Positions 50,931-60,940 are shown, counted from the first letter of the stretch. The stretch: DNA of 64,000 nt from Methylophilus sp. TWE2 (GCF_001183865.1 NZ_CP012020.1:62001-126000); one strand, 5' to 3'. Made by a program: numbers and translations. Notes: a model not told the origin generated them from the sequence alone.

Positions 50931-51893
50931 TTAAAACTTAAGTTTTATATCTACCTCTAATGCTTCAATCATTATGGCAGCAGGATCACATGCGAGATTC
51001 CAGTCTTTCGATTGCGCCGCAATCTCCACCATCCCAGTCGGACTGGTTACGTTGACTTCAGTCAGGTAGTCACCAATCACGTCCAGCCCAACTAAAAACA
51101 GGCCGTGCTGTTTCAATACTTTGCCGACAGTAAGGGCAATCTCTTTGTCACGTGCGCTCAATGGTTGTGCCACGCCTTTGCCACCCGCCGCGAGGTTGCC
51201 ACGGGTTTCGCCTGTTTTAGGGATACGCGCAAGCGCATAAGGCAAAGGTTCACCGTTGATGACTAAGATTCGTTTGTCGCCTTTGACGATATCCGGAATA
51301 TAACGCTGGACCATGATGGTTTGTGTTTGAAACTGCGTCAGTGTTTCGAGGATGGCATAAATATTGGGATCCTCTTTGCGTAAGCGGAAAATACCACTGC
51401 CGCCCATGCCATCCAGAGGTTTAACGATAATATCACCGTGCTCAGCCAGAAACGCCAAAATCTTGTCTTGCTGGCTGGTGACGATAAAGGGAGGCGCAAA
51501 TTGCGGAAACCGGGCAACCGACAATTTTTCATTCCAGCCGCGGATAGACGCCGGGTCGTTGATGATGCGTGCGCCTTGCTGTTGTGCCAGTTCGAGCAGA
51601 TAGGTACTGTATAAGTATTCGTTATCAAACGGCGGGTCTTTGCGCATCAGCACCGCGTCAAAATCTGTCGGGGCCAGCGTGGTTTTGTCGCTGACTTTCC
51701 AGCTGCCATCCACATGAAAGATAAAGGTCTGCGCATCAACAGTGACCACTTCGTGCTGCAACTGCCAGTCATGTTGTTCACATACCCACAAGTCATGGCC
51801 GCGCGCTTGGGCAATGCGCATGATGGCAAGACTGGTGTCTTTATAGGCTTTAAGTGACGCTAGCGGATCAAGGATAAACAGCAGTTTCATCAT
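50931..51893 (-). CDS. gshB: Glutathione synthetase
   Basis: ATP-grasp ligase joining gamma-glutamylcysteine and glycine. It starts MKLLFILDPLASLKAYKDTS (after one extra Met) and contains VLMRKDPPFDNEYLYSTYLLE, IIVKPLDGMGGSGIFRL (ATP-grasp loop), GDKRILVINGEPLPYALARIP, RGNLAAGGKG and DVIGDYLTEVNVTSPTG, all typical. 320 residues. It lies 15 nt after gshA, giving a complete glutathione pathway in one transcript. Confidence 0.96.
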   Translation of the reverse strand: MMKLLFILDPLASLKAYKDTSLAIMRIAQARGHDLWVCEQHDWQLQHEVVTVDAQTFIFHVDGSWKVSDKTTLAPTDFDAVLMRKDPPFDNEYLYSTYLLELAQQQGARIINDPASIRGWNEKLSVARFPQFAPPFIVTSQQDKILAFLAEHGDIIVKPLDGMGGSGIFRLRKEDPNIYAILETLTQFQTQTIMVQRYIPDIVKGDKRILVINGEPLPYALARIPKTGETRGNLAAGGKGVAQPLSARDKEIALTVGKVLKQHGLFLVGLDVIGDYLTEVNVTSPTGMVEIAAQSKDWNLACDPAAIMIEALEVDIKLKF

Positions 51894-51908
51894 GCGTCCC
51901 GGGAATAC

Positions 51909-53219
51909 TTAAGCATTTGATGGATCATTTTCCTGCAATTCCATGCCAGCGGCCAGCAGTGCCAGGCGGGCAACCACACCATAGGCATAAAAGCGGTTTG
52001 GCGGCGCATCAGGCGCACCGGCACAGTCGGGCAGGGTGCAGGGCTTTTCAAACGCCAATGGCACAAAATGCATGCCAGGCGCATTGAGGTTTTCATCAAT
52101 GCCACGACTGGTATGCACGCGGTAAAAACCGCCAACGACAAAGTGATCCATCATGTAAACCACTGGTTCGGCCACAGCATCATTGATCGTTTCAAAGGTA
52201 TAGACGCCTTCCTGGATCATAACCTCGGACACTTCCATACCTTCTTTGATCACCGACATTTTGTTGCGGGTTTTGCGGTTGAGGTCGCGTACTTCGTCGG
52301 CAGATTTCACACTCATGATACCCATGCCATAAGTACCGGCATCCGCTTTGACGATGGCAAACGGCTGATGTGTGATGCCGTATTCGTCATATTTGGCCTG
52401 GATTTTTTTGAGGATGGCATCGACTTTGTCTGCCAGCACATCTTCCCCCACTCTATTGTGGAAATCGATGCCGCTGGCCGTATCAAAATACGGGTTTAGT
52501 AACCAGGGGTCGATATCCAGCAATTTGGAAAACCCGTCCACCACTTTGTCGTAAGCCGTAAAGTGTTGTGATTTACGGCGCGTAAACCAGCCTGCGTGTA
52601 AAGGTGGAATCAGCGTCTGCTCCAGATTTTGCAACATGTCAGGAATGCCGCCGGACAAGTCATTATTCAGCAGGATGGCGCAGCTATCAAACGCTGGGTA
52701 ATCCACGCCTTCAAATGAGGCCGCTTTGAGTTGCAAGCGGTTTTTTACACGCACCAAAGGTTCAAGGATCAAGGGCAGGCCGTCATGCGTTTCCAGCCTG
52801 GTGACTTCGGTGATCTCAGGCGAAAGGCTGCCTACGCGGACTTCCATACCTGCCGCCTTGAGTATATTGCAGAGCTCGACCACATTACGCAGGTAATAGG
52901 TGTTGCGGGTATGGTTTTCCGGGATCAGTAATAATCTGCGTGCATCAGGACAGATTTTTTCAACCGCGACCTGCGCGGCCTGTACGGATAAGCTCAAAAA
53001 TTCCGGGTTCAAGTTATTAAACCCACCGGGGAACAGATTGGTATCTACCGGGGCTAATTTAAAACCAGAGTTGCGCAGGTCCACACTGGCATAAAAAGGC
53101 GCCGCGACTTCTTGCCATTGCGTACGGAACCAGTGCTCGATATCCGGCATGGCTTGCAGGATGCGCTTTTCCAACGTGACCAACGGGCCGTTAAGTGCGG
53201 TGGTTAAATGGGGAACCAT
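51909..53219 (-). CDS. gshA: Glutamate-cysteine ligase, GshA family of betaproteobacteria/cyanobacterial-like type (PF08886)
   Basis: First enzyme of glutathione synthesis, joining glutamate and cysteine. It is not of the E. coli GshA type but of the PF08886 family: DTNLFPGGFNNLNPEF, LLLIPENHTRNTYYLRN, NPYFDTASGIDFHNRVGED, AIVKADAGTYGMGIMSV and HFVVGGFYRVHTSRG are characteristic. ATG 53219 (436 aa) is selected over 53234 because AGGAG lies 7 nt before it. Its partner gshB follows. Confidence 0.93.
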   Translation of the reverse strand: MVPHLTTALNGPLVTLEKRILQAMPDIEHWFRTQWQEVAAPFYASVDLRNSGFKLAPVDTNLFPGGFNNLNPEFLSLSVQAAQVAVEKICPDARRLLLIPENHTRNTYYLRNVVELCNILKAAGMEVRVGSLSPEITEVTRLETHDGLPLILEPLVRVKNRLQLKAASFEGVDYPAFDSCAILLNNDLSGGIPDMLQNLEQTLIPPLHAGWFTRRKSQHFTAYDKVVDGFSKLLDIDPWLLNPYFDTASGIDFHNRVGEDVLADKVDAILKKIQAKYDEYGITHQPFAIVKADAGTYGMGIMSVKSADEVRDLNRKTRNKMSVIKEGMEVSEVMIQEGVYTFETINDAVAEPVVYMMDHFVVGGFYRVHTSRGIDENLNAPGMHFVPLAFEKPCTLPDCAGAPDAPPNRFYAYGVVARLALLAAGMELQENDPSNA

Positions 53220-53251
53220 GATTGCTCCTGTCATCTTTTTTATCAGGCTGG

Positions 53252-54262
53252 TCAGGCCAGCGTACTTTCAGTGGAGGCTTGCTCAATGACGGCATGTGCC
53301 TGTTGATCGGCATGGTAGCTACTGCGGACCATGGGGCCGCTGGCAGCGTTGTCAAAGCCCATGGCATCCGCTTGCTGTTTAAACCAGGCAAACGTATCCG
53401 GGGTCACGTAACGCAACACCGGTAAATGATGCACGCTGGGTTGCAGGTATTGACCCAATGTCAGCATGCTCACGCCATGGGCGCGCAAATCACGCATGAC
53501 TTCCAGTATTTCCTCGTCGGTCTCACCCAAGCCCAGCATGAGGCCAGATTTGGTGGGGACATCCGGATACATTTCGCTGAATTGCTTGAGCAGGTCAAGA
53601 GAGTGCTGGTAATCCGAGCCAGGGCGCGCCTGCTTATACAAGCGGGGCACGGTTTCCAGGTTATGGTTCATGACATCCGGCGGCGCTTCACGCAATATTT
53701 TGAGCGAAATGTCCAGGCGACCACGAAAATCCGGCACCAGAATTTCGATCTTGATATCGGGCGATTGTTGGCGGATGGCACGGATACAGTCGACAAAATG
53801 CTGGGCGCCGCCGTCGGGCAAGTCGTCACGGTCGACCGAAGTCACGACCACATAACGCAACTTCATCTGCGCAATGGTGCGGGCTAGGTTTTCAGGCTCT
53901 TTTGGGTCTGGCGGCAGCGGTTTTCCATGCGCCACGTCGCAGAATGGGCAGCGACGCGTACAAATATCGCCAAGAATCATGAAGGTGGCCGTGCCGCCGC
54001 TAAAGCATTCGCCAATATTGGGGCAACTGGCTTCTTCACATACGGTGTGCAGGTTGTTGTCGCGCAGCACGTGTTTGATTTCCTGGAAGCGGGCCGAATC
54101 CGGCACCTTCATGCGTATCCATTCCGGTTTGCGCAGCATGGGTTGCGGCACGATCTTGATCGGGATGCGCGAGGTCTTGGCGGCATCAATTTCTTTGACG
54201 CCTGCTATTTTTTTCGCCGGGCGCGCGTTCGCAGGATGCTCTGGGGTCGAATTATCTGACAT
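53252..54262 (-). CDS. lipA: Lipoyl synthase
   Basis: Radical SAM enzyme inserting two sulfurs into protein-bound octanoate. The auxiliary cluster motif [12 protein letters not shown] and the radical SAM motif CTRRCPFC are both intact, followed by [25 protein letters not shown] and the C-terminal RSSYHADQ (cluster-ligating Ser). 336 residues with a somewhat long N-terminal lead. It overlaps lipB by 11 nt. Confidence 0.97.
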   Translation of the reverse strand: MSDNSTPEHPANARPAKKIAGVKEIDAAKTSRIPIKIVPQPMLRKPEWIRMKVPDSARFQEIKHVLRDNNLHTVCEEASCPNIGECFSGGTATFMILGDICTRRCPFCDVAHGKPLPPDPKEPENLARTIAQMKLRYVVVTSVDRDDLPDGGAQHFVDCIRAIRQQSPDIKIEILVPDFRGRLDISLKILREAPPDVMNHNLETVPRLYKQARPGSDYQHSLDLLKQFSEMYPDVPTKSGLMLGLGETDEEILEVMRDLRAHGVSMLTLGQYLQPSVHHLPVLRYVTPDTFAWFKQQADAMGFDNAASGPMVRSSYHADQQAHAVIEQASTESTLA

Positions 54263-54866
54263 GCGCCAGTTTCTCTTTCAATCGTTGGGAGAGTTCCGCT
54301 GCAATTTCAGTCATGTTCAGCGGTATGTTCAAATCCCGGGTTTGTGTCATTTGCATGCCAGCATAACCGCAAGGGTCAATCTCGGCAAACGGCTGTAAGT
54401 CCATCTCAATGTTCAAGCTCAGGCCATGATAGCAGCACTGGTTTTTCAGGCGTAATCCCAGCGAAGCGATTTTTTTGCCATTCACGTAAACACCAGGGGC
54501 GTCTGCGCGGGCTTCGGCAGATATGCCATGCGCTGCCAGAAACGCTATCAGGCTGTCTTCCAAGATGGAGACAAGTTGCCTGACATTCAAGTGGCTGCGT
54601 GCCAGATCAATGAGGCAATAAATAATGAGCTGGCCGGGGCCGTGGTAAGTGATTTTGCCGCCGCGGTCTACATTCACGAGCGGAATGTTGTTTTGAGGCA
54701 AGCGTACGCCGCGCCGGTTAAGGCCCAGCGTATACACGGGTGGATGCTCGGTGATCCAAAGCTGGTCAGGCGTCTCCGGGCCACGCTGCGCGGTGAAGGC
54801 CTGCATTTCAGCTAAAGTCGCAGCATAATCAGTCAGACCCAGCTGGCGGATTTCCAGGGCAGGCAT
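54252..54866 (-). CDS. lipB: Octanoyl-[ACP]:protein octanoyltransferase
   Basis: Transfers octanoate from ACP to lipoyl domains, supplying LipA. Motifs: [29 protein letters not shown], the catalytic Lys in [11 protein letters not shown] and the catalytic Cys in [14 protein letters not shown] choose ATG 54866 ([10 protein letters not shown], 204 aa) because the frame's first codon at 54893 is a TTG inside ybeD. No clear Shine-Dalgarno is visible. Order dacA-ybeD-lipB-lipA is as in E. coli. Confidence 0.95.
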   Translation of the reverse strand: MPALEIRQLGLTDYAATLAEMQAFTAQRGPETPDQLWITEHPPVYTLGLNRRGVRLPQNNIPLVNVDRGGKITYHGPGQLIIYCLIDLARSHLNVRQLVSILEDSLIAFLAAHGISAEARADAPGVYVNGKKIASLGLRLKNQCCYHGLSLNIEMDLQPFAEIDPCGYAGMQMTQTRDLNIPLNMTEIAAELSQRLKEKLAHVR

Positions 54867-54882
54867 GTAAAGCAAAGGGGGG

Positions 54883-55170
54883 TTAAAGCACAACCTTGAC
54901 CATGGGGTGAGAGGTCAGGCTACGATAAATATCGTCTAGTTGCGGTTTTGAAGTCACGTATACCAGGCAGGTCAGGCTCAGGTATTTACCATTGCTGCTG
55001 CCACGGATTTCGATCAGGTGTGTATCGAACTCGGGCCAATGCGCCTGGATCGTGCGAGTGATTTCGCTTGCAAAATCATCATGTGTTTCGCCCATGACCT
55101 TGATCGGGAAATTGGTCGGAAACTCAATCAAGGTTTCTTCTACATCTGGCAATGGCTCGAGCTTGGTCAT
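54883..55170 (-). CDS. ybeD: DUF493 (YbeD) family protein
   Basis: A 95-residue ferredoxin-like-fold protein found between dacA and lipB in many proteobacteria; the precise role is unproven. [31 protein letters not shown] core (here [18 protein letters not shown]) and [19 protein letters not shown] end ([16 protein letters not shown]) are conserved. It ends 16 nt before the chosen lipB start. Confidence 0.93.
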   Translation of the reverse strand: MTKLEPLPDVEETLIEFPTNFPIKVMGETHDDFASEITRTIQAHWPEFDTHLIEIRGSSNGKYLSLTCLVYVTSKPQLDDIYRSLTSHPMVKVVL

Positions 55171-55192
55171 GGTTAGCTACCTTTGGTGATGA

Positions 55193-56341
55193 TTACTGCA
55201 AATACAGTCGGACCTGGTCTATCATGCGCGAGAAGATATTGCTGGCTTCTACCGCATGTACAGTCACCAACGGTACGCTATGCACGACTTTGCCTCCCAG
55301 GCTGAAATCGACAGAACCGACTTTTTGATGTGCGGTTAACGGTGCCTCCAGCGGTTTGGTGATGCGTATATTTGCCTTCATATTGTCATACTCGCCTTGT
55401 GGCAAGGTTAAATATACCGGCTTGGCCACGGTCAAATCTATTTCGCTTTCAGTACCTTTCCAGACTTTCTGGCGGGTAATGGGTTTGTTGGCTGCATAAA
55501 TCAGCTTGGATTCGTAAAACTGGAAACCAAAATTCAGCAGCTTCTGGCTTTCAGCTGCACGTACATTATCTGAAGTGGTGCCGAGGACCACAGAAATCAA
55601 GCGGAAGTCGTTCCGTTTTGCCGAGGAAATCAGGCAGTAACCCGCTGACTCGGTATGACCGGTTTTCATGCCATCCACCGTAGGGTCAAGAAACAGCAGG
55701 CGGTTACGGTTAGGTTGCGTAATCTTGTTATAGGTATAAGATTTTTGTGAATACAGGCGTGCATAGTCCTGAGGGAAGTCACGGATCAAGGCGTTGGCCA
55801 AGATGGACAAGTCACGTGCTGTCGTCGTATGGGTGGGATCGGGCAAACCAGTAGAATTGACAAAGTGGCTGTTTTTCATGCCCAAGGCAATGGCCTTTTT
55901 GTTCATGAGCGTGGCAAACAGCTCTTCACTACCGGCAATGCCTTCTGCCAGCGTAATGGCAGCATCATTGCCTGACTGGATAATCAGGCCATGCAGCAAC
56001 TCATCCACCGTGACAGTCATGGTGGTGTCGATAAACATCTTGGAACCTTCGACTTTCCAGGCTTTCTGGCTCACCGGCAAGGTTTGCGTCAGTGCCAGGC
56101 GCTTTTGCTTCACTGCTTCAAAGGTGAGGTAAGCCGTCATCACCTTGGTCAATGAGGCAGGCTCCACCGGCATATCCGGGTTGCTGGCTGCCAGCAAGCT
56201 ACCAGTGTTGGCGTCGCGTAATACAAATGCTTTGGCAGCCAACGTTGGGGTGGGCACATTGCCAGTGATGGCTTCAGCCGCCACAGTCATTAAAGGAATA
56301 GAAAGTAGAAAAGCAATAAAAGAACGCCACATGGTCATCAT
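55193..56341 (-). CDS. dacA: D-alanyl-D-alanine carboxypeptidase (PBP5/6 type)
   Basis: Trims the terminal D-Ala of peptidoglycan stem peptides, anchored to the outer face of the inner membrane. Signal peptide about 1-23; active-site motifs are Ser63-x2-Lys66 in PASLTKVMTA, SGN in IIQSGNDAAI and KTG in MKTGHTESAG. The PBP5 C-terminal domain and an amphipathic anchor (SNIFSRMIDQVRLYLQ) follow. It starts 32 nt after rlpA, inside a short tandem repeat. Confidence 0.95.
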   Translation of the reverse strand: MMTMWRSFIAFLLSIPLMTVAAEAITGNVPTPTLAAKAFVLRDANTGSLLAASNPDMPVEPASLTKVMTAYLTFEAVKQKRLALTQTLPVSQKAWKVEGSKMFIDTTMTVTVDELLHGLIIQSGNDAAITLAEGIAGSEELFATLMNKKAIALGMKNSHFVNSTGLPDPTHTTTARDLSILANALIRDFPQDYARLYSQKSYTYNKITQPNRNRLLFLDPTVDGMKTGHTESAGYCLISSAKRNDFRLISVVLGTTSDNVRAAESQKLLNFGFQFYESKLIYAANKPITRQKVWKGTESEIDLTVAKPVYLTLPQGEYDNMKANIRITKPLEAPLTAHQKVGSVDFSLGGKVVHSVPLVTVHAVEASNIFSRMIDQVRLYLQ

Positions 56342-56387
56342 TTAACGAGAAAAAATACTTTAACGAGAAAAAGTTACCGGGAAAAAA
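56341..56387. repeat. Short tandem repeat carrying three copies of the rlpA terminal codons
   Basis: TTTAACGAGAAAAA occurs at 56341-56354 and 56359-56372, and TTACCGGGAAAAAA at 56374-56387. On the minus strand each copy reads TTTTC(T/C)CG(T/G)TAA, i.e. Phe-Ser-Arg-stop; the last one is the real rlpA end. The final copy runs into the first ATG of dacA. Confidence 0.7.
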
Positions 56388-57396
56388 TTAGCGCAGGTAA
56401 CTGCAGTTGGTCACGCATCTGGCTCGCGGCCTGTGCCGCCAATGCGTGATCTGGATAGGGCCCCAGCACGATCTGGAACACTTTTCCATTATACACTTTG
56501 TTGAGCAGGGATTGTGTTTCAGGCAAGACGCTGAAGATACGTTGTTGCAGGCGGTCAGCATTCTCTTCCTGGCCAAAGGCTCCTACCTGTACATATATTC
56601 CATTCGTCTCCAGTGCAGAAGCGGGTTTTGCCGATGTGACAGTGCGGGTGACCTGCACAACTTCTTTGCTAGATGTTTGTGTTTCTGCACTCGGTTGCGC
56701 GGTGGTCACGGGGGTGTCTAATGGCTGTGATGGATCTATCAATGTCACCTGTACCTGGGCCGAGCCATGGCGGATGATATCCAGCTGTTTGGCAGCGGCA
56801 TAAGAAAGATCAATGATGCGGTCGCGACCAAAAGGGCCACGGTCATTGACACGTGCCATGATGGTTTTGCCATTGCTTAGGTTTGTGATGCGCACATAAC
56901 ATGGAATCGGGAGGGTTCTGTGTGCAGCTGTTAATTTAAACATGTCATACGGCTCACCGCTGGCTGTTTTGCGGCCATGAAACTTTTTACCGTACCAGGA
57001 AGCATGGCCCGTCTGTGTAAATGGCGTATTGATCTCGGACATGGGCGTTACCGTTTCACCGTTGACGATGTAAGGCTTGGTAGTCCCTTTGACAATCGGC
57101 TCCAGTTTAGGGGTGACAGTGGTTTCTAGCGGGGTGTTAGGGTCTATCCCGTCAGTGGGGTTGCCGGTGGTTTCCGGTTTAGGGTCTATATTAATGACTT
57201 TAGGTCCGCCCCCCGCCGGGTAACTGTTGGGTGGGGTCGTCATCGTGGTGCCAGGCGTTGCCGGGCGCTCTGATGGCATGGGCTTTGTTGCGGGCGGTAC
57301 TGATGGTGGCGTTTGCCTTGGCGGCATGCTGCTGTTACAAGCCACCAGCCAGGCCGCCAGCATCAGGATACTTAATCGTTGCACGTAAGATGACAT
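56374..57396 (-). CDS. rlpA: Septal-ring lytic transglycosylase RlpA, lipoprotein
   Basis: Outer-membrane lipoprotein that cleaves denuded peptidoglycan glycans at division sites. A lipobox LVAC (Cys about 20) follows the signal; a long Pro/Thr-rich linker precedes the double-psi beta-barrel domain (TGHASWYGKKFHGRKTASGEPYD, about 130-152; VRVNDRGPFGRDRIIDLSYAAA-like core) and a C-terminal SPOR domain (YVQVGAFGQEENADRLQQR, about 268-340). It is 30 nt after rodA, the common order in the mre-mrd cluster. Confidence 0.93.
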   Translation of the reverse strand: MSSYVQRLSILMLAAWLVACNSSMPPRQTPPSVPPATKPMPSERPATPGTTMTTPPNSYPAGGGPKVINIDPKPETTGNPTDGIDPNTPLETTVTPKLEPIVKGTTKPYIVNGETVTPMSEINTPFTQTGHASWYGKKFHGRKTASGEPYDMFKLTAAHRTLPIPCYVRITNLSNGKTIMARVNDRGPFGRDRIIDLSYAAAKQLDIIRHGSAQVQVTLIDPSQPLDTPVTTAQPSAETQTSSKEVVQVTRTVTSAKPASALETNGIYVQVGAFGQEENADRLQQRIFSVLPETQSLLNKVYNGKVFQIVLGPYPDHALAAQAASQMRDQLQLPALIFSR

Positions 57397-57425
57397 CTAA
57401 ATCCTTGGAGTGTGTTCGTAGATGG

Positions 57426-58523
57426 CTAATCCGTGGCGACCAGCCGCTTGTGGGACTGCACACTCATCAGCAAGCCCATGCTCAATCCCAATGTCAGCAA
57501 TGAGGTACCGCCATAGCTGACCAGAGGTAAGGGAATGCCGACCACGGGCAGGATGCCACTCACCATGCCCATATTCACAAAACAGTAGGTGAAAAAAGTA
57601 GCGGCGATACTGCCTGCCAGCAATCGGGCAAAAGTACTCTTGGCTTGTGACGCGATAATAAAGGCGCGGCCAATAATGATGGTAAACAGCAACAGTAGCA
57701 AGCTGCAACCCACCAGCCCAAACTCTTCGGCAAACACGGCAAAAATAAAGTCAGTCGTCCGCTCGGGGACGAAGTCTAGCTGCGATTGGGTACCATTGAG
57801 CCAGCCTTTACCGGTCATGCCGCCAGAACCAATTGCAATCGTGGCCTGAATAATATGGTAACCGGCCCCCAGTGGATCCTGGCTGGGATCTATGAGGATT
57901 TCAACGCGGCGGCGCTGGTAATCATGCAGCATGGACCACAGGATAGGGAGGGCAGCACCAAAGGCAATCGCGCTGCCAAAAATAAATTTCCAGCTCAGTC
58001 CCGCCAGGAAAATAACATAAAAGCCGGACGCAAACACCAGGGTGGCTGTGCCCAGGTCTGGCTGTTTGGCAATCAGCAATACCGGCACCAACAAAATCAC
58101 ACCTGCCACCACATAATCTGCGGTGCGTAACATGCTCTCGCGTTTGGAGAAATACCATGCAAGCATGATAGGCACAGCCAGTTTCATGAGTTCCGAAGGT
58201 TGTATTTTCGTGATGCCCAGGTTCAGCCAACGGCGTGCGCCATGACTAATATCGCCAATCAGTGCGACAGCAATCAGCAGGGTCAGCCCAAACAGGTAGG
58301 CTGGCAAGGCGATGCGTTCTATGTGCTGTGGCTGAGTATTGGCTACCAGCAGCATCACCACCATCATGACCACAATATTAATCAGCTGCGCATTCACCTT
58401 GAGCAAGGATTGTCCTGATGCGCTATACAGCACCATCAGTGCGACCACTAACACCATCAACACAGTTGCCAGCAGGATGGAATCGATATGCCGGATAAAA
58501 TGGCCTATCCATTGTCTAATCAT
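57426..58523 (-). CDS. rodA: Rod shape-determining protein RodA (peptidoglycan glycosyltransferase)
   Basis: SEDS-family polymerase of the elongasome, an integral membrane protein of 365 residues with about ten helices. GDISHGARRWLNLG, IQPSELMKLAVPIMLAW (catalytic-region helix), LIAKQPDLGTATLV, GWLNGTQSQLDFVPERTTDFIFAVFAEEFG and the C-terminal PLVSYGGTSLL are diagnostic. It overlaps mrdA by 8 nt, matching its functional pairing with PBP2. Confidence 0.96.
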   Translation of the reverse strand: MIRQWIGHFIRHIDSILLATVLMVLVVALMVLYSASGQSLLKVNAQLINIVVMMVVMLLVANTQPQHIERIALPAYLFGLTLLIAVALIGDISHGARRWLNLGITKIQPSELMKLAVPIMLAWYFSKRESMLRTADYVVAGVILLVPVLLIAKQPDLGTATLVFASGFYVIFLAGLSWKFIFGSAIAFGAALPILWSMLHDYQRRRVEILIDPSQDPLGAGYHIIQATIAIGSGGMTGKGWLNGTQSQLDFVPERTTDFIFAVFAEEFGLVGCSLLLLLFTIIIGRAFIIASQAKSTFARLLAGSIAATFFTYCFVNMGMVSGILPVVGIPLPLVSYGGTSLLTLGLSMGLLMSVQSHKRLVATD

Positions 58524-60459
58524 GAGGTTCCTCCTCTACTTCAGGCGCATTAATCACGGTGCTGTCCGCCGCTGGTGCTGTGCTGGGGTCAACGGCAGGG
58601 TCAACAGGTACTTTGCCCAGCAGGTAGTAATCCATGGCTTTGCGTGCAATTGGACCAGCGGTCGAACCGCCATGGCTACCGTTTTCCACAATCACTGCGA
58701 TAGCAATTTTGGGGTCTTCGGCCGGGGCGTAAGCGATAAACCAGGCATGGTCGCGGTGACGTTCTGCAATCAGTTTTTCGTTATATTTCTCGTTCTGTTT
58801 GATGCCCACTACCTGTGCCGTCCCGGTTTTGGCCGCAATGTCATAACCTGCATTGGCTCCTACAGCTGCTGCTGTCCCGCCGGGCCGTGTAACGTCCATC
58901 ATGCCCAGCTTGACGATTTCCAGATTCTCCGCGTTCAGGGTAAGCTGGTCTGCAGTCGTGTGTGGAAGCATTTTTACCTGATTGGTTTTGGCATCGACTA
59001 TAGCGTTGACCAGATGCGGGCGGATAGCCTTGCCGTTATTGGCCAGCGTTGCCGTCGCATAAGCCAATTGCATGGGCGTGACCAGGGTATATCCCTGGCC
59101 GATACCGACAATCACGGTTTCGCCCATATACCAGGGTTGCTTGAAGCGTTTTTGCTTCCAGGTGGGGGTAGGCAGCAAGCCGGATAACTCGCCCTGAATG
59201 TCGATATTGGTTTTTTCGCCAAAACCGAAGTGGCGTACAAAGTCCGTCAGACGCTCGATGCCCAGCTCAACCGCCAGGCCGTAAAAAAACGTATCACAAG
59301 AGACGGTGATGGCTTTGCGCATATCGACGGCACCATGGCCGGAAGGCTTCCAATCGCGGTAACGGTGGCGGCTATTAGGCAGCATGAAATAACCGGGGTC
59401 ACTGATAGTGAAAGGCGGCTGACGTTTACCTGATTCCAGTCCGGCCAACGCGACAAACGGCTTGAAGGTAGAGCCAGGCGGATAGATGCCCTTGAGTGAG
59501 CGGTTAATCAGTGGTTTGTCAGGTGAGTTATTCAGGTTGTTCCAGTTGTCGTAGTCAATGCCATCCACAAACAGATTGGCATCGAATGAAGGCATGCTGA
59601 CCATGGCCAATACTTCACCAGTTTTCGGTTGAATGGCTACCAGTGCGCCACGGCGTCCGGCAAATTCATGCTCAACGATTTCCTGCAACTTGGCATCCAT
59701 GGAGAGCACAATATTGTTGCCGGAAGTCGGCGAGGCACTTGAAAGCACACGTACGGCGCGGCCATCGGCATCAATCTCCACCTGTTGGAAACCGGTGATG
59801 CCATGCAACTCTGCTTCGTAGGCCTGTTCTACCCCCGCTTTTCCGATGTGTTCGGTGCCTTTGTAATTGGATAGCTGGTTATTTTCTTTGAGCTGTTTGA
59901 GGTCGTTTTCATTAATGCGGCTGATATAACCAATGCCATGGGTGCCCAATGTGCCGTACGGATAATGCCTGAATAAACGCGATTTGAGCTCAACGCCTGG
60001 AAAGCGGAAGCGATTGACAGCGAACTTGGCCGCTTCGTATTCATTGAGATGGGTACGGATGGGGATGCTTTCAAAAGTGTGGCTTTGTGCGCGGAGTTTT
60101 TTGAAGCGTTTTAAATCAGTGGCAGAGATTTCAACCAGCTCGCCCAGTTCAGCAATCGTATCCTGCAGGTCATCTGTTTTTGAAGGCGTGATTTCCAGCG
60201 TATAGACAAAAAAATTGTGCGCCAGAATAATACCGTTCCGGTCTGAGATGAGGCCGCGGTTTGGCGTAATCGGTACAATCGAAATCCGGTTATTTTCCGC
60301 CAGCGTCTGGTAGTAATCGTAGCGGTAGACTTGCAGGAAGTAAAAGCGCCCCAGCAATGCAGAAAAAGCAGTAAGAACCAGCAGTATCAGGAAAACCAGA
60401 CGAACCCGGAACTTGTGCTGTTCGTTTTGATGGTTTTTGAGTTCGGTGCTATACCCCAT
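58516..60459 (-). CDS. mrdA: Penicillin-binding protein 2
   Basis: Class B transpeptidase of cell elongation, 647 residues. One N-terminal membrane helix (about 23-43), a pedestal domain, and a transpeptidase domain with Ser-x2-Lys in PPGSTFKPF (about 329-337), SCDTFFYGL (SxN-equivalent) and KTGTAQV (about 543-549). A Pro/Ala-rich tail ends the protein. It lies 4 nt after mreD and overlaps rodA, so mreB-mreC-mreD-mrdA-rodA form the elongasome operon. Confidence 0.96.
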   Translation of the reverse strand: MGYSTELKNHQNEQHKFRVRLVFLILLVLTAFSALLGRFYFLQVYRYDYYQTLAENNRISIVPITPNRGLISDRNGIILAHNFFVYTLEITPSKTDDLQDTIAELGELVEISATDLKRFKKLRAQSHTFESIPIRTHLNEYEAAKFAVNRFRFPGVELKSRLFRHYPYGTLGTHGIGYISRINENDLKQLKENNQLSNYKGTEHIGKAGVEQAYEAELHGITGFQQVEIDADGRAVRVLSSASPTSGNNIVLSMDAKLQEIVEHEFAGRRGALVAIQPKTGEVLAMVSMPSFDANLFVDGIDYDNWNNLNNSPDKPLINRSLKGIYPPGSTFKPFVALAGLESGKRQPPFTISDPGYFMLPNSRHRYRDWKPSGHGAVDMRKAITVSCDTFFYGLAVELGIERLTDFVRHFGFGEKTNIDIQGELSGLLPTPTWKQKRFKQPWYMGETVIVGIGQGYTLVTPMQLAYATATLANNGKAIRPHLVNAIVDAKTNQVKMLPHTTADQLTLNAENLEIVKLGMMDVTRPGGTAAAVGANAGYDIAAKTGTAQVVGIKQNEKYNEKLIAERHRDHAWFIAYAPAEDPKIAIAVIVENGSHGGSTAGPIARKAMDYYLLGKVPVDPAVDPSTAPAADSTVINAPEVEEEPHD

Positions 60460-60463
60460 GTGC

Positions 60464-60940
60464 TTATAACTTCTTTGGGCGTGTCAGTTCGCCAAACCAG
60501 ATGATCATGAATTGCCACAGTATCAGGTCGGAAATGACGGGCAGGCCATAAGTCCAGTCTGGTATTTCCCCGCCTGCAAACAATTTGAGCAACAGAATCA
60601 GTGCACGCTGCACGCCAAACAGGAAAATGACGTATAAATAAAGTTGCCAGCGGTTGAACAACACCAGCCTGCGCTGGTAAATCAGGCCCAGAAAAGCGGT
60701 GACGGCAAAGGTGAGTGCATGCTGGCCTAGCAAGCTGCCCGTGGAGAGATCCACCAGCAAGCCGGCAAACCATACCCAGCCAATATTGCAGTGATAAGGT
60801 GCCTGTAATAGCCAGTAAATCATGATGACCAGCAAAAAGTCTGGCCGGATAATGATGCCGGAATTAGACCAAGGGTATAGCTGGAAGACCAGCCCCACCA
60901 GCATGGTAAACACGATAGTGCTGAATTTGACCGGTTTCAT
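60464..60940 (-). CDS. mreD: Rod shape-determining protein MreD
   Basis: Small integral membrane protein (158 aa) of the elongasome with about five helices. FQLYPWSNSGIIIRPDFLLVIMIYWLL and VWFAGLLVDLSTGSLLGQHAL are typical MreD segments. The start overlaps the mreC stop as ATGA (60937-60940). Confidence 0.94.
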   Translation of the reverse strand: MKPVKFSTIVFTMLVGLVFQLYPWSNSGIIIRPDFLLVIMIYWLLQAPYHCNIGWVWFAGLLVDLSTGSLLGQHALTFAVTAFLGLIYQRRLVLFNRWQLYLYVIFLFGVQRALILLLKLFAGGEIPDWTYGLPVISDLILWQFMIIWFGELTRPKKL

